The notes below the pieces were generated by a model that worked only from the letters and a program-made list of their open reading frames with translations, ran no database searches and was not told where the DNA came from. Positions 46,351 through 57,700 of a DNA stretch of 64,000 bases are shown here, one piece after another. A program made the position numbers and the translations under genes. This stretch comes from Amborella trichopoda (taxonomy: Eukaryota > Streptophyta > Magnoliopsida > Amborellales > Amborellaceae). Every line of letters starts with the position of its first letter. Within the stretch, counting starts at the first letter, position 1. The stretch is taken from contig NW_006496564.1 of the NCBI RefSeq assembly GCF_000471905.2, positions 325,667 through 389,666 of the forward strand. Direction: 5' to 3'.

Positions 46351-47441
46351 GCCTCAAGCGATAGATCTGCGGGGGGTGGAGAAGTAGGACGCCATGAGGT
46401 GGCACTCGTGGCTGTAGAGATGACATGCTCTACGGGAAAGCCGGTCGTTGAAATGATCACCGAAGAAGACGAGGGCGAAGAAGGAGAGGGAACGGGTGTC
46501 GAACCTTTCTAGGTGGAGATGGTTCGAGAAGAGGGGACATAGGGAGAGGTCACTACTTTGAGTGAGGAGACTACCGAGGTACAACTCGAGACTAAGGTAG
46601 TGGCTCCAAGTGAGGAGGCCAGCCTTGCCTGTTCTGCAGTTGCAGTGCTTCCAGAGGATGAGGTGGTGGTGCTTATGCATAAAGGGATCGAGCCTTACAT
46701 GGTCCTGACCGGGGCCAGAGCGAGAAAGCCGTCGTCGAGGTACCATAGCAGCCTGAAGTTGATCTTGAATCTGAAGAACTTGAGACCTTGGCTATAGCTG
46801 AGGGTCCTCCTGTTATGGTTGCTCCTACTGTATTGCCCAGGCCTTCTTTCAGCAGGCTATCAGGCGTTATTTTGGTGATGCTTCAGAAGGGCCTCCAAAA
46901 ATTGAAGGAGCTTTCCTTTGAAGAGCTTGGAGCGGCGATCCAATAGTTGAGGAGGATTGCATTAGGGAATGCACCCGAAGTCCTTCCTTATTTTGACAGC
47001 ATTGTCAATGAGTTGGAGGGATGGAGGGTGAAGGACTTGCGAGAAGAAGCAACTATGCAGCAACTGGAAAGCTCACGGTTGCCTACTTTGGAATCTTCTC
47101 TTCTGCACTACCACAGCAACTGGATGCCATGGAATCCTAGAGATCAGGCCTTGCTATGGGGGCCATCGCCCGCCAGCACAAGGTGAAGGCTTTGAGGAGC
47201 AAAGATATTAGAGCTGACCCAGAAGCTTGACAAGCTGAAGAAGGAGACTGCGGACTGGGAAGTGAAGGATACAGTGCTTTTTGATAACACATTGGCTCTC
47301 AAGTATTCTTTAGAAGAAGTGACCACCTTGATGAAGTAAGAGGCGGGGCTAGTAGCAGAGCTGAAGAACGAGATTTAACGGGTGAAAACATCGACTGCAA
47401 CATGCAAAGGAAAGATCAATGAAGCAATTGATCGATTTTGA
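46351..47441 (+). pseudogene. PMD-like pseudogene, 3' part (acidic linker and coiled coil)
   Basis: Directly after the second CGGCT target copy the frame is acidic (EEDEGEEGEGTG near 46460) and continues in shifted pieces: 46558-46797, then 46947-47186 (VLPYFDSIVNELEGWRVKDL), and a heptad-like segment LTQKLDKLKKETADWEVKD at about 47215-47275. It ends at a TGA at 47439-47441 followed by a T-rich 3' region with AATGAAATAAT at about 47525, a plausible poly(A) signal area. PMD domains joined to coiled-coil ends are known in transposon-linked proteins. Multiple stops show that it is dead. Joining it to 34560-37232 is supported by the exact target duplication. Confidence 0.65.
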
Positions 47442-47830
47442 TGACACCTTTTTTCTTTTTCTGTTTCATTTCATTTCTTTTCATTGTAAAGCAAGAAAGT
47501 TTGTAATGCCCTTTTGACTTGTAAATGAAATAATTCTTTTCACTTTTCTATCTATGTCATTGCTTCCTCGCTTTCATAACTTGAGATGACAAAGAAAAGC
47601 CCACTCATTGCTTCGTCTTGTGGCTGCCAGCTGTGGTTTTAATGACCTCGAATGGGGGAGCTTTGCTTTCTCACCCCTTAGTGTTTGATTGGAGAGGGGC
47701 TCATAATTCATGGTTCTCATGATTTGATGAGCCTACTCGCTGTAAATGCTCCAGTCTGGGGGAGCTTTGGCTTCAATTCGACTTGCATTGGTCTTGAGCT
47801 CGTCATAAGTCTTAGTCTCAAGAACAAATC
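47442..47830 (+). other. 3' flank of the PMD-like gene with GGGGGAGCTTTG repeats
   Basis: T-rich 3' UTR-like DNA runs to about 47550. Then two or three degenerate units with GGGGGAGCTTTG[C/G] and CTCATGATTTGATGAGCC follow at 47650-47790. They resemble the 93-bp minisatellite at 30493-30958. Element 2 inserted at 47831. No second gene is seen. Confidence 0.55.
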
Positions 47831-50800
47831 TGTAACAACCCCACCGCCGACCATCGTACCGTACGTGGCGACAGGCGATCGAGCGTGGGTTCATGATTCA
47901 ATGTAACGTTTGTCACTCAGGTAGGAGTGGACTCAACGCCTTTATAATTAGAAATCAAGCAAACCATGGAAGAGACCTAAAGCGGCAAGCATAACTAGCA
48001 GAAGAGTAAGGAAAAACTCCACACACAAAAATTCATAATATAAAAATCTTCAAAAATATTATATTCAATTTGGGGCATCTATGCCCAATATTACTCATAT
48101 CCACCAAGAACAAAACAAAACCAGGGCCAAATAGCCCAGACATAAACAAGGTCTAAGCACCTTCGTCAAGAACACTAGATTTGTCTTCTGGCCACCAAAC
48201 ACAAACTTCCAGCCTTGCATTTATCGCTATCAATCTACAAAGAGAGGAGAAATAATGGGATGAGCATATAGCCCAGTAAACAGGTCTAGTGTCATGCATT
48301 TGCGATGGTTCTATCCATGTGTGAAAATAGTACAGTTCATCAATATAAAGTCATAATTTAGCAAACATGCATATCAGGTCAAGACAGTGAATATGAAAAT
48401 CTCATTTAAATGACAGTTACCTTTGAATCGGTGTGATAATAAGCATTCGATCAGTGAAATCATTAATCATCCAATCATTATAATACTAAACATTCCTTAC
48501 ACAGAAAATCAATGCTTATCCACTCACTCCCTAAATCACCTACTCTAGCAATAGAGGCCCTATCCATCATGTAAAGCCAATCCCATTGCTCAAGACCTCT
48601 ACCATCGTACAGGAGGGAGGGTAATGACAAGTGGGTTAATCTACTTCGTAATACCCTCAACACAGGGTGTTCGATAGGCCCTTACCTTGCAAGGCATTAA
48701 TCATTTCATTTCACAAATCTATGGTGCGACCCTTTATTCTCTCCCTTTACCTTTTCCTATCATTATGCAGGTTAGGGGATATGTCGACATCTCTTTCCTA
48801 ACTTTCGATGAGTGTCCCATCGTGTAGCAGGCAATATCATAGTAGTATCCACTACCGTTGAGTGTCCTATTACATAGTGTTCAATATCAACATAAGCATT
48901 GGCCATTAATCACAGTATCGCAACAATATCCCCTACTGGTTAGTGTCCCCTGTGTAGTGGCCAATTCAATATAGTGTCGTAACAATATCCACAACCGATG
49001 AGTGTCCCACCATGTAGTAACCAATTCACTACCTCATAATGGATGAATCACATTCTCATAAATCAATGTCTCATTCAGATGAATAATATTTCATCATAAC
49101 ATCATAGCATTAAGCGAAATATATGAATTTCATAAGGTTTCACAGGGCATTTACACATAAGCCCTCTCAGTAGCATTTGGTAGTCATTATGAATTCATTT
49201 CATCACTATTGCACTCGTGGCCCCTTTTTCTCACGAAATGCAGTTTACACAATAAATTTCTCATGTCTTATGACATTCTCCTGGAATTTATCATATGGCA
49301 TTCACATTTATCATATGTCAAGATAACTTAGCGTCGCATGGTCATACAATGATGCAGTGACAAGTAACAGTGACAGCCCCTCATTTCGAGGGCGTAGCTC
49401 CCAATGTAGCGGAGTTTTAGGATGCCTTAAACATGAAACTTTGAGCTAATACACAGTTCTTTAAAAAACAATGATTTTAAGAAATTTAGGTGCCATTTGA
49501 TGGGGCAATAGCTTAGTACAAGGTGAGCATTAGTTGCTGGCAATCCTCCTTGCAAGCAACAGTGCGCAATAACAAACTCGCTTATTTCGAGTTGTAATTC
49601 AAAATCCGTGGAGAATTTCAAAAACTTCAAAACATGCAACCTTGAGTACATTCACAGACCTTGCAATTGGCAGAAATTTAAGGGTTTTTGGGCATTGTTA
49701 GCTAGGCCAAAAGCGTGGCTTAACAAGGTTCATAGTCGCTAGAATTTGCAACGGCTTTGTGAACATATCTCTGCATCTTAAGTTATATATTGTAATACCT
49801 ACGAGATCTCATCACACCATAAAAAGAAAACATGAAGTAGACGTACATGCTTTTCATTTGAGATCAATTGGGTCCCATTTGGATGCCATTTAGTCATCAG
49901 ACATATAGATGGAAAAACATTTACAATTCTGGAAATTCATACTCTCCAGTTAATATGCTTTTAAAGAGCACTTAATATTTCATGGCCACGGTACACTTTG
50001 GGCATGGAGCCTAGTTCCCATTAGCAAGCCTCACAATGAGCAATTTCATGAGTCTTCATGAATTGCATGGTTAAAGTAGTCATGGCATTTAGAAGCATAA
50101 CTCTAAAGTTCCATCCTCATGTCAACCCATTCACACTTAACATTTTCCTTTATAGCATCTAATCCATTTCAATATTTTTACAACAGTCATGGATGCATAA
50201 AAACTAAACCCACTTACCTTGATTGTCACGGTGTCTTCAATCTCCTTCAACAGCCTTCTTTGGCTTTCCCACACCTTCACCCATTAGTTGTCTTCAAGGT
50301 GCGACAGTGAGCTCCAAAGTTGAGAAAATGGGGAAGACAGTGTTACACAGGGGAGGAAAAAGGTATAAAAAGGAGGGGGTGGTTGGAAAGCACTGTGGTT
50401 GATGCCATCACTCATGGCTCTTACACGTACGAAGCGGTGCTGACATGTACGGAGGCTGTATGTTTGACTAAGACACTTCCGACACTGCTCTTTCTTGCTC
50501 CTCTTTTCCAGACGGCGCTGGGTCATAGCCAGAACTAGGCATTGCATTCATAGACGACAATGGATTGTCTCACGCTGCTGGCACTGTGTCTTCCTCTTAC
50601 TCAGCTGGCGATGCAATTTCAAACACCCAGTCAGTGCTGCTCTTTCTAACCCCCAACCGGTGCTGTGTTTTTAAACACCCAACCGGCACTGTGCTTTCAA
50701 ACGCCCAGTCGGTACTGCGCTTTCCAACACGCAGTCGGCACTGTGCTTTCAAACATCCAGCCAGCACTATGTTTACATCTCTTTTCTGCCCCTTCGTTAC

Positions 50801-50972
50801 TGACGGCTACGTGCGGTAATGCCTCAGACTGCAATAGCCATGGGTGATATGCTCGCAACAATGCTCCATATGCCTTTCGTGCCCGACGATAATCCTTACA
50901 CCTTCTCGCTCAACATCACATCTCTCTTCTCTCTAGGCAATACTCGATTGAGAGAAAATTCTAGCCCTTACA
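47831..50972 (-). repeat. 3' LTR of element 2 (left copy)
   Basis: This copy is 3142 bp, TGTAACAACCCC to TAGCCCTTACA. It contains two subrepeat zones: about 60-bp units with GAGTGTCCCA[T/C] at 48785-49030, and a 26-bp minisatellite at 50612-50775. Relative to the other LTR it retains about 29 bp near 49965 and lacks a short ACACA-containing segment near 48663. On the minus strand CCTTTTTATACC (about 50357-50368) is a weak TATA candidate similar to the one in element 1. Confidence 0.93.
50612..50775 (-). repeat. 26-bp minisatellite in the element 2 LTR
   Basis: Units GCTTTCAAACGCCCAGTCGG begin at 50693, 50719 and 50745 with exact 26-bp spacing; about six copies in all. The partner LTR has the same array at about 57205-57385. 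It lies in the 5' (U3) part of the LTR in element direction. Confidence 0.9.
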
Positions 50973-50984
50973 TCATCCCACCTT
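50973..50984 (-). promoter_or_regulatory. Polypurine tract of element 2
   Basis: Minus-strand AAGGTGGGATGA lies immediately inside the 3' LTR. It is mostly purine with one T run-break, so it is partly decayed. Confidence 0.7.
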
Positions 50985-50998
50985 AAAAGGGATTTTGT

Positions 50999-51535
50999 CC
51001 TCAATATCATATTAACGTTAACTAAAAAGTTGGGGGTATTTCTCCCTAATATCATCATCCCATTCCCATGTCGATTCTTCGCTTGAATGAGATTGCCATT
51101 GTACCTAGACTAGGGAGATTTCTTTATTACATAATACTTGCACTCTCCAGTCTAATATTCCAATTGGTCGCTCAACATAGGTCAAACCTTCCCTGAGCGC
51201 GATTGGTTCATACTCCAAGACATGGGATAGGTCTGGTTGTTATTTCCTCAGCAATGATCTATGGAAGACATTGTAAACGCTGGCCAGTTCAAGTGACAGA
51301 GCAAGTCAGTAAGTTATGCTTCCAATTCTTTCCAGGAATTCAAAAGGTCCAATGAATCGTGAGCTCAATTTCCCCATTTTACTAAATCTCATAACATTCT
51401 TGGTTGGTGATACTTTCAAGAAGACTCGATCCCTCATTTTAAACTCGAGGTTTCTCCAGCGATTATTTGCGTAACTCTTTTGCTGACTTTGGGCTGTCTT
51501 GAGCCTCTCTCTAATGGCTTCATTTTTCGAACCAC
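50999..51535 (-). pseudogene. Integrase C-terminal remnant of element 2 (core deleted)
   Basis: Only the C-terminal module is left. Minus-strand phrases include [18 protein letters not shown] near 51500, RDRVFLKVSP near 51430, GKLSSRFIGPFEFLERI near 51350, and a chromodomain-like end near 51010-51100. It is joined at about 51525-51545 to the end of RNase H, with neither the zinc-binding domain nor the DDE core in between; element 1 has about 1 kb there. Stops interrupt the remnant. Such an element could only move with proteins from another copy. Confidence 0.85.
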
Positions 51536-51539
51536 CAAA

Positions 51540-51990
51540 TGTGCCACTGAGACCATAACTTTTCGACTTAAGGCATCGCCTACTACATTAGTCTTTCCCG
51601 GTTGGTAATCAATTGTACAGTCATAATCATTCAATAAGTCCATCCATCTTCCTTGCCTCATGTTCAGCTCTTTCTGGGAAAATAGGTACTTGAGGCTCTT
51701 GTGGTCCGTGTACACTTAAAACTGGGCCCCATAGAGATAGCACCTCAAGATTTTAACGCGAACGCTATTGTCGCGAGCTCCAAGTCTTGAGTGCGATAGT
51801 TCTGCTCATGCGGCTTTAACTGCCTGGAGGCATAAGCAATAACTCTACCTCTCTGTATAAGTACACATCCGAGCCCTTTATGGGATGCATCGGTATAAAC
51901 CACAAAGTCTTCATTCTCCACAGGCAAGGCCAATATTGGGGTTGTGACTAGTCTCTTCTTAAATTCCTGAAAACTCCTCTCACACTCCTC
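51540..51990 (-). pseudogene. RNase H of element 2
   Basis: 51745-51933 carries [19 protein letters not shown] and [13 protein letters not shown]; 51434-51715 carries [18 protein letters not shown] and [10 protein letters not shown] frameshift or deletion at about 51715-51745 separates the two. The frame then runs into the deletion junction with the integrase remnant. Confidence 0.88.
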
Positions 51991-52029
51991 TGACCATATA
52001 AATTTTGCATTCTTTTAGGTCAATCGAGT

Positions 52030-52790
52030 CAGGGGAAGCGTTATCTTTGAGAATCCTTTTACAAAGTGCTTATAGTACCTTGTCAGTCCCAGGAAGCTAC
52101 GGACCTTGGTCACATTTGTTGGCCTTTCCCACTTAGTACAGCTTCGATCTTAGAGGGGTCGACCGATCCTTTCTTGAGAAATAATGTGTCCAAGGAAGGC
52201 CACATTGGGGAGCTAAAACTCGCTCTTGCTCAACTTAGCATACAATTTTTCCGACTTCAAAGTTTACAAGACCATTCTTAGATGTTGTTCAAGCAATTCC
52301 CAACTCTTAGAATATACCAAGATATCAGCGATGAGAACCACTACAAAGTCATCTAGGAAGTGTCTAAACACCCTAGTCATCACATCCATGAACACAGTGG
52401 GGGCATTGGTTAACCCGAACGACATCACAAGAAACTCATAGTGACCGTATTGAGTTCTGAAGTAAGTCTTTGGAATGTCTCCCTCTTTGACCCACAATTG
52501 ATGATAAATCAATCTGAGGTCAATCTTTAAAAACACTTGGGCTCCTTGGAATTGGTCAAAGAGGTCGCCAATCCTAGGCAGAGGGTACTTATTTTTCACC
52601 GTCACTTGGTTCAACTGCCTATAGTCAATACATAATCTTAAGAACCGATCCTTTTTCTTCACAAACAAGACCGGTGCACCCCAGGGAGACACACTAGGTC
52701 AGACGAATCCTTTATCTAATAATTCCTGCAACTTCTATTTTAACTCTTTCAATTCCTCTGGAGCCATTGTATATGGGACTTTATAAATGG
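52030..52790 (-). pseudogene. Reverse transcriptase of element 2, catalytic Asp lost
   Basis: 52264-52692 is open: [39 protein letters not shown], then [20 protein letters not shown]. The catalytic motif, FIDDILIYS in element 1, reads LIADILVYS here: the first Asp is Ala (codon at 52327-52329). That residue binds catalytic metal in all reverse transcriptases, so activity would be lost even if the frame were open. The N-terminal part (about 52700-52790) and the thumb (52030-52260) are broken by stops. Confidence 0.88.
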
Positions 52791-52901
52791 TAGAAGTGTC
52801 AAGTACTACTTCTCTCTCAAATTTGATTTCTCTTTCTAGAGGTAAGGATGGAAACTCCTCTGGAAACACCTCAGGGTATTCTTTTACTACTGGTATCCCT
52901 T

Positions 52902-53310
52902 CTAACTAGGTCTACACATCCCGATCTCCACCACATAAGCTAGGTAGCCTTCACTCTTTTTAGCAAGATGGCAAGAGGCCCGAAAGGCAGAGATGATGTA
53001 CAGTGGGAAATTATCCCTAATGCCCTTGAAGTGTATATCTGCTTGATCGGGACATTTAACGGTTACTGCCTTTTCATGGCAGTCGATGGTGTCATGGTGT
53101 GTAAACAACCAATCCATGCCTAGAATTACATTAAAGTCTTGAATATCTAGGTGGATTAGATCCACATGTAGGTTGCATCCATCAATCATGAGCCTACACT
53201 GTCTATATATACTATCGGTCTCTATAAAGCCTCCCACATGCGTGCATACTACTAAAGTGTAATTGAGACATGCAGGTGTGACATTCATGTAAAGGGAAAA
53301 ATGCTGTGTA
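52902..53310 (-). pseudogene. Protease remnant of element 2, active site deleted
   Basis: 52902-53288 has the second half of the domain: LIHLDIQDFNVILGMDWLFT. The upstream reading should give an LIDSG-type active site followed by THSFV. Instead, minus-strand sequence passes from VIRGI directly to SRSFVTQHFSLY near 53310-53330, so some 15-20 codons containing the catalytic Asp are missing. Confidence 0.8.
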
Positions 53311-53339
53311 ACAAATGAACGAGAGGATACCTCTGATCA

Positions 53340-54260
53340 CTAAGGTGGATGCCTTAGCCTCTTGTTCCGTGAGTGCGAACACTCATCCTTGGGTCTTCAG
53401 GAGATCCTCGATCTTCATCATCGGGCAGTCCTTCGCCCAGTGGCCAGGCTTGCCGCATTTCAAACATACATTCATCTTTCAATAGCATTCTGTGGTAGTA
53501 TGGTTGCTTCTCCTATAATAAGTACAAATCAGGCGTCGGTCATCATCCATATTTCCCGAAAGACTCTTCGAGATCCTTGGGTTAGGTGGGTATGGTCTCC
53601 CTCTGGCATTTCTCCTAGAAGACTGCCAGGATTTCTTCTCAAACATTCCTGATGGCACAAATTTTCTTTTTCCTTCCTCCCTTAACCTCCGATCCTCACA
53701 ATCTTTTTCCATCTTCAGAGCATGGTCTACCATCAAGGTGTACAACTTTATATTAGCCAACATCACCCTACTCTTGATATCTGGTCGCAAGCCCCTTTCA
53801 AATTTAGCTGCCTTTCGTGCCTCGGTATTTATGATGTGGGGCACATGCCTAGAAAGCTCTACAAATCGGGCGGCGTATTGTTCAACAGTCATACCCCCTT
53901 GCTAGAGTTCAATGAATTCTACGTCCTTCCTTTCCTTGACTGAATCAGGGAAGTACTTCTCGTCCAATGCCATCAAGAATTTTTTCCAAGGGACCTTGGT
54001 CCTTGTCTCCCTTCAAGTTTTCGTCACCGAGTCCCATCAGTATTCTGCTTCCCCTTCCAGCATAAAAGCCCCAAGCCTAACTTTTTTCTCATCTGAGTAA
54101 TGTAACATCTCTGAGATTTCCTCTATCTGTTTCTTCCACCTCTCGGCCTTCTCCACTCCTCTATGCCCCAAAAAGGTTGGGGGTGTCATTGTCCTAAGCC
54201 TCTCCATGAGGCTACTGTCATTCTGCTCAGGCGTAGGGGTAGACTAGGTTGGCATCGATT
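53340..54260 (-). pseudogene. gag: gag of element 2
   Basis: 53479-53892 has the capsid end ([40 protein letters not shown]) and the basic linker. A stop follows, then the CCHC knuckle CLKCGKPGHWAKDC at about 53432-53473. Upstream, about 53900-54250, minus-strand phrases MTPPTFLGHRGVEKAERW and AFMLEGEAEY place the capsid N-terminal half, broken by stops. Confidence 0.88.
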
Positions 54261-54460
54261 CCTTCATCATTTGGGTCGTAGCCCCAGAGCCTTGTAAAAT
54301 GCGCTGAGTGCCTCAGTATTTTCATTACTGGAACTCGCATTGTGGTTACGAGTTATTGGCATCCTTTAACCTAGTCACCACAACACCCAGTCACTTGCCC
54401 ACCCCAAAACTAATCTAAGGACTCTCGTAAACTTCTTAGGCCATGAATCCTCTCCTGATC

Positions 54461-54472
54461 ACTTTGATAGCA
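54461..54472 (-). promoter_or_regulatory. Degraded primer binding site of element 2
   Basis: Minus-strand TGCTATCAAAGT lies four bases inside the 5' LTR, at the same distance as in element 1. Compared with the initiator-Met type TGGTATCAGAGC it has three mismatches. Confidence 0.7.
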
Positions 54473-54476
54473 TATT

Positions 54477-57400
54477 TGTCATGACCCCACCCCCGACCTC
54501 CGTACCGTACACGACGACAGGAGGTCGAGCGTGGCTTCATGATTCAATGTAACGTTTGCCACTCAGGTAAGAGTGGACTCAACGCCTTTATATTCAGAAA
54601 TCGAGCAAACCATGGAAGAGAGCTAAAGCGACAAGCTTAACTAGCAGAAGAGTAAGGAAAAAATCCACACACCAAAATTCATAATATAAAAATCGTCAAA
54701 AATATTACGTTCAGTTCGGGGCATCTAGGCCCAATATTACACATATCGACCAAGAACAAAACAAAACCAGGGCCAATTAGCCCAGACATAAACATGGTCT
54801 AAGCACCTTCTTCAAGAACACTAACTTTGTCTTTCAGCCACCAAACACGAACTTCCATCCTTGCACCTGTCGCTATCAGTCTACAAGGAAGGAGAAATAA
54901 TGGGATGAGCATAAAGATTAGTAAGAAGGTCTAGTATCATGCATTTGTGGTGGTTTTATCCATGTGTGAAAACAATATAGTTCCTCAATATAAAGTCATA
55001 ATTTAGCATACATTCATATAAGGTCAAGACAGTGAATATGAACATTTTATTTAAACGACAGTTACCTTTGAATCGGTGTGATCATAAGCATTCGATCAGT
55101 GATATCATTAATCATCCAATCATTATAATACTAAACATTCCTTATACAGAAAATCAATTCTTATCCACTCACTTCCTAAATCACCTACTCCCTTATGAGA
55201 GGTCCTATCCATCAGGCTAAGCCAATGTCATTTTTTAAGACCTTTACCATTGTACAGGAGGGAGGGTAATGACAAGTGGGTTAATCTACTTCGTAATACT
55301 CTCAACACAACCCACACACAGTCCCCAACACGCATTGGGGATTCGATAGGCTCTTACCTTGTAAGGAATCAGTCATTTCATTTCATAAATCTAGGATGCG
55401 ACCCTCTATCCTCTCCCTTAACCTGTTCTTATCATTATGCAGGTTAGGGGATACACCGGCATCTCTTTCGTTACTACCGATGAGTGTCCCATCGCGTATG
55501 CAATATAATAGTAGTATCCACTACAGGTAAGTATCCTACCATGTAGTGGTCAATATCAACATAAGCATTGGCCATTAATCACAGTATCACAACAATATCC
55601 ACTATTGGTGAGTGTCCCAACGCGTAGTGGCAAATTCATTACAGTGTGGTAACAATATCCACTACTGGTGAGTGTCCCACTACGTAGTAGCTAATTCACT
55701 GCCTCATAATGGATGAAACACATTCTCATAAATCATTGTCTCATACAGATGAATCATAGTTCATCATAACATCAAAGCATTAAGAAAAATACATGCATTT
55801 CATAAGCGTTCACAAGGCACTTAGACATAAGCCGTCTTAGTAGCATTTGGCGTTCATTATGAATTCATTTCATCACTATCGCATTCGTGGCCCCTCTTTC
55901 TCACAAAGTGTAGTTTACACAGCATCATTCACATATCTTCATGGAATATATCATATATCAAGATAACTTAATGTCGCATGGTCATACAATGATGCAGCGA
56001 CAAGTAACAGTGGCATGCCCCTCTTAGAGAGGGCGTTGCTCCCGATGTAGGTGGAGTTTCAAGATGCCTCAAACATGAAACTTTGAGCTAATACATAGTT
56101 CTTTACAAAAACAGTAATTTGAAGAAATTGGGTCAATGGCTCAGTACAATGTGAGCATTAGTTGCTCGAAATCCTCCCTAAAACAGTGCGCAGCGACATA
56201 CTCGCTCATTTCGGGTCACAATTCAAAATCCATGGGGAATTTCAAAAACTTCAAAACATGTAACCTTGAGTACATTCACAGACCTTTCCAATGGTAGGAA
56301 TTTAAAGTTTTTTGGGCACCTTTAGCTAGACCAAAAGCTTGGCCCAACAAGGGTCATAGTCCCTGGACTTTACAATGACTATGAGAACATGTCTCTGCAT
56401 CTTAAGCTATATCTTCTAATACATAAGAGATCTCATCACGCCATAAAAAGAAAAATTGAAGTAGACATACATGTTTTTCATTTGAGACTGATTGGTTCCC
56501 ATTTGGATTCCATATAGTAATCAAACATATAGATGCAAGAACATCTACAGTTCTGGAAATTCATATTCTCAAGTTAATATGCTTTTACACTTTGGGCGTG
56601 GAACCTAGTTCCCATTAGAAAGCCTCACAATGAGAAATTTCATGAGTCTTCATGAATAACAAAATCATCTATGCATGTTTAAAATAGTCATGGCAATTAG
56701 AACCATAACTCTAAAGTTCCATCCTCATGTCAACCCATTCACACTTCACGTTTTTCTTTATAGCCTCTAATCCATTTTAGCATTTTACAGCAGTCATGGA
56801 TGCATAGAAACTAAACCCACTTACCTTGACTGTCACGGTGTCTTCAATCTCATTCAACGGCCTTCTTTGGCTTTCTCACACCTTCACCCGTTGGCTGTCT
56901 TCAAGGGGCAATAATGAGCTCCAAAGTTGAGAAAATGGGGAAGATGGTGTTACACAGGGGAGGAAAAATGTTTAAAAAGGAGGGGTGGTTGAAAAGCACT
57001 ATGGATGATGCCATCACTCATGGCTTTGACACGTATGGAGTGGTGCTGACATGTACGAAGGCTGTACGTTTCACCAAGACACTCCCGATGTTGCTCTTTC
57101 TTGGTCCTCTTTCCGAGACGGCGTTGGGACACAGTCGGCACTAGGCCTTGCATTCACAAACGGCGATGGCTTCTCTCACACAGCTGGCGTTTCATCTTCC
57201 TCTTACTCAGTCGGCTCTACAATTTCAATCATCCAGCTGCGCTAGGCTTTTAATCACCCAGCTGGTGCTGCATTTTCAAACACCCAGCAGGCACTGCGCT
57301 TTCAAACACCGAGCCGGAGCTGTGATTTCAAACACCCAGCCAGTGCTACGCTTTCAAACACCCAGTCGGCGCTCTGCTTTCATCTCTTTTCTGCCCCTTC

Positions 57401-57588
57401 ATTACTAACGGCATTAATCTCCAATGAGCGGCATTGCCTCAGATGGCAATACACCTGTAGGTGATATGCTCACGACAATACTCCATACGCCTTTCACGCG
57501 CAGTGATAATCCTTACATCTTATCCCTCGACATCACATCTCTCTTCTCATGCGGTGATACTAGGTTGGGATAAATTGTGGCCCATACA
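54477..57588 (-). repeat. 5' LTR of element 2 (right copy)
   Basis: This copy is 3112 bp, TGTCATGACCCC to GGCCCATACA. It is collinear with 47831-50972 throughout, including the 60-bp subrepeats (55450-55700; AACAATATCC at 55591 and 55651) and the 26-bp array (about 57205-57385). It has its own small indels, for example about 29 bp missing near 56590. Confidence 0.93.
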
Positions 57589-57700
57589 AAACCCCTTTAA
57601 ATGCTTCAAAGTAATGCGCATGACCTCTAATTTGCTCTGGAGGTTACGAACCTAACTTCTCGGCTCTGCCATGGGGTCTTGTTCCTAGGAGCCGAGGGGA
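57589..57700. other. Short segment between element 2 and copy B similarity
   Basis: About 110 bp follows the imperfect AAACC target copy. It may be the pre-insertion continuation of the DNA before 47831, or the last part of copy B. No feature is seen. Confidence 0.5.

Larger units (their letters stand above)
47831..57588 (-). mobile_element. Element 2: internally deleted Tekay-like gypsy element, minus strand
   Basis: In element direction: 5' LTR 54477-57588, degraded PBS 54461-54472, gag, protease remnant, RT, RNase H, integrase C-terminal remnant, PPT 50973-50984 and 3' LTR 47831-50972. The 3504-bp interior is about 1 kb shorter than that of element 1 (4510 bp). The flanks are AAATC (47826-47830) and AAACC (57589-57593), an imperfect 5-bp duplication. 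LTR differences are roughly 10% in a 360-bp stretch by eye, more than in element 1, so it is probably the older insertion. It lies downstream of the PMD-like gene, antisense to it. Confidence 0.93.

Noticed and set aside
46354..46746. 130-codon minus-strand frame
   Set aside because: Antisense shadow of the acidic part of the PMD-like gene; the plus strand carries the E/D-rich text that continues the split gene.
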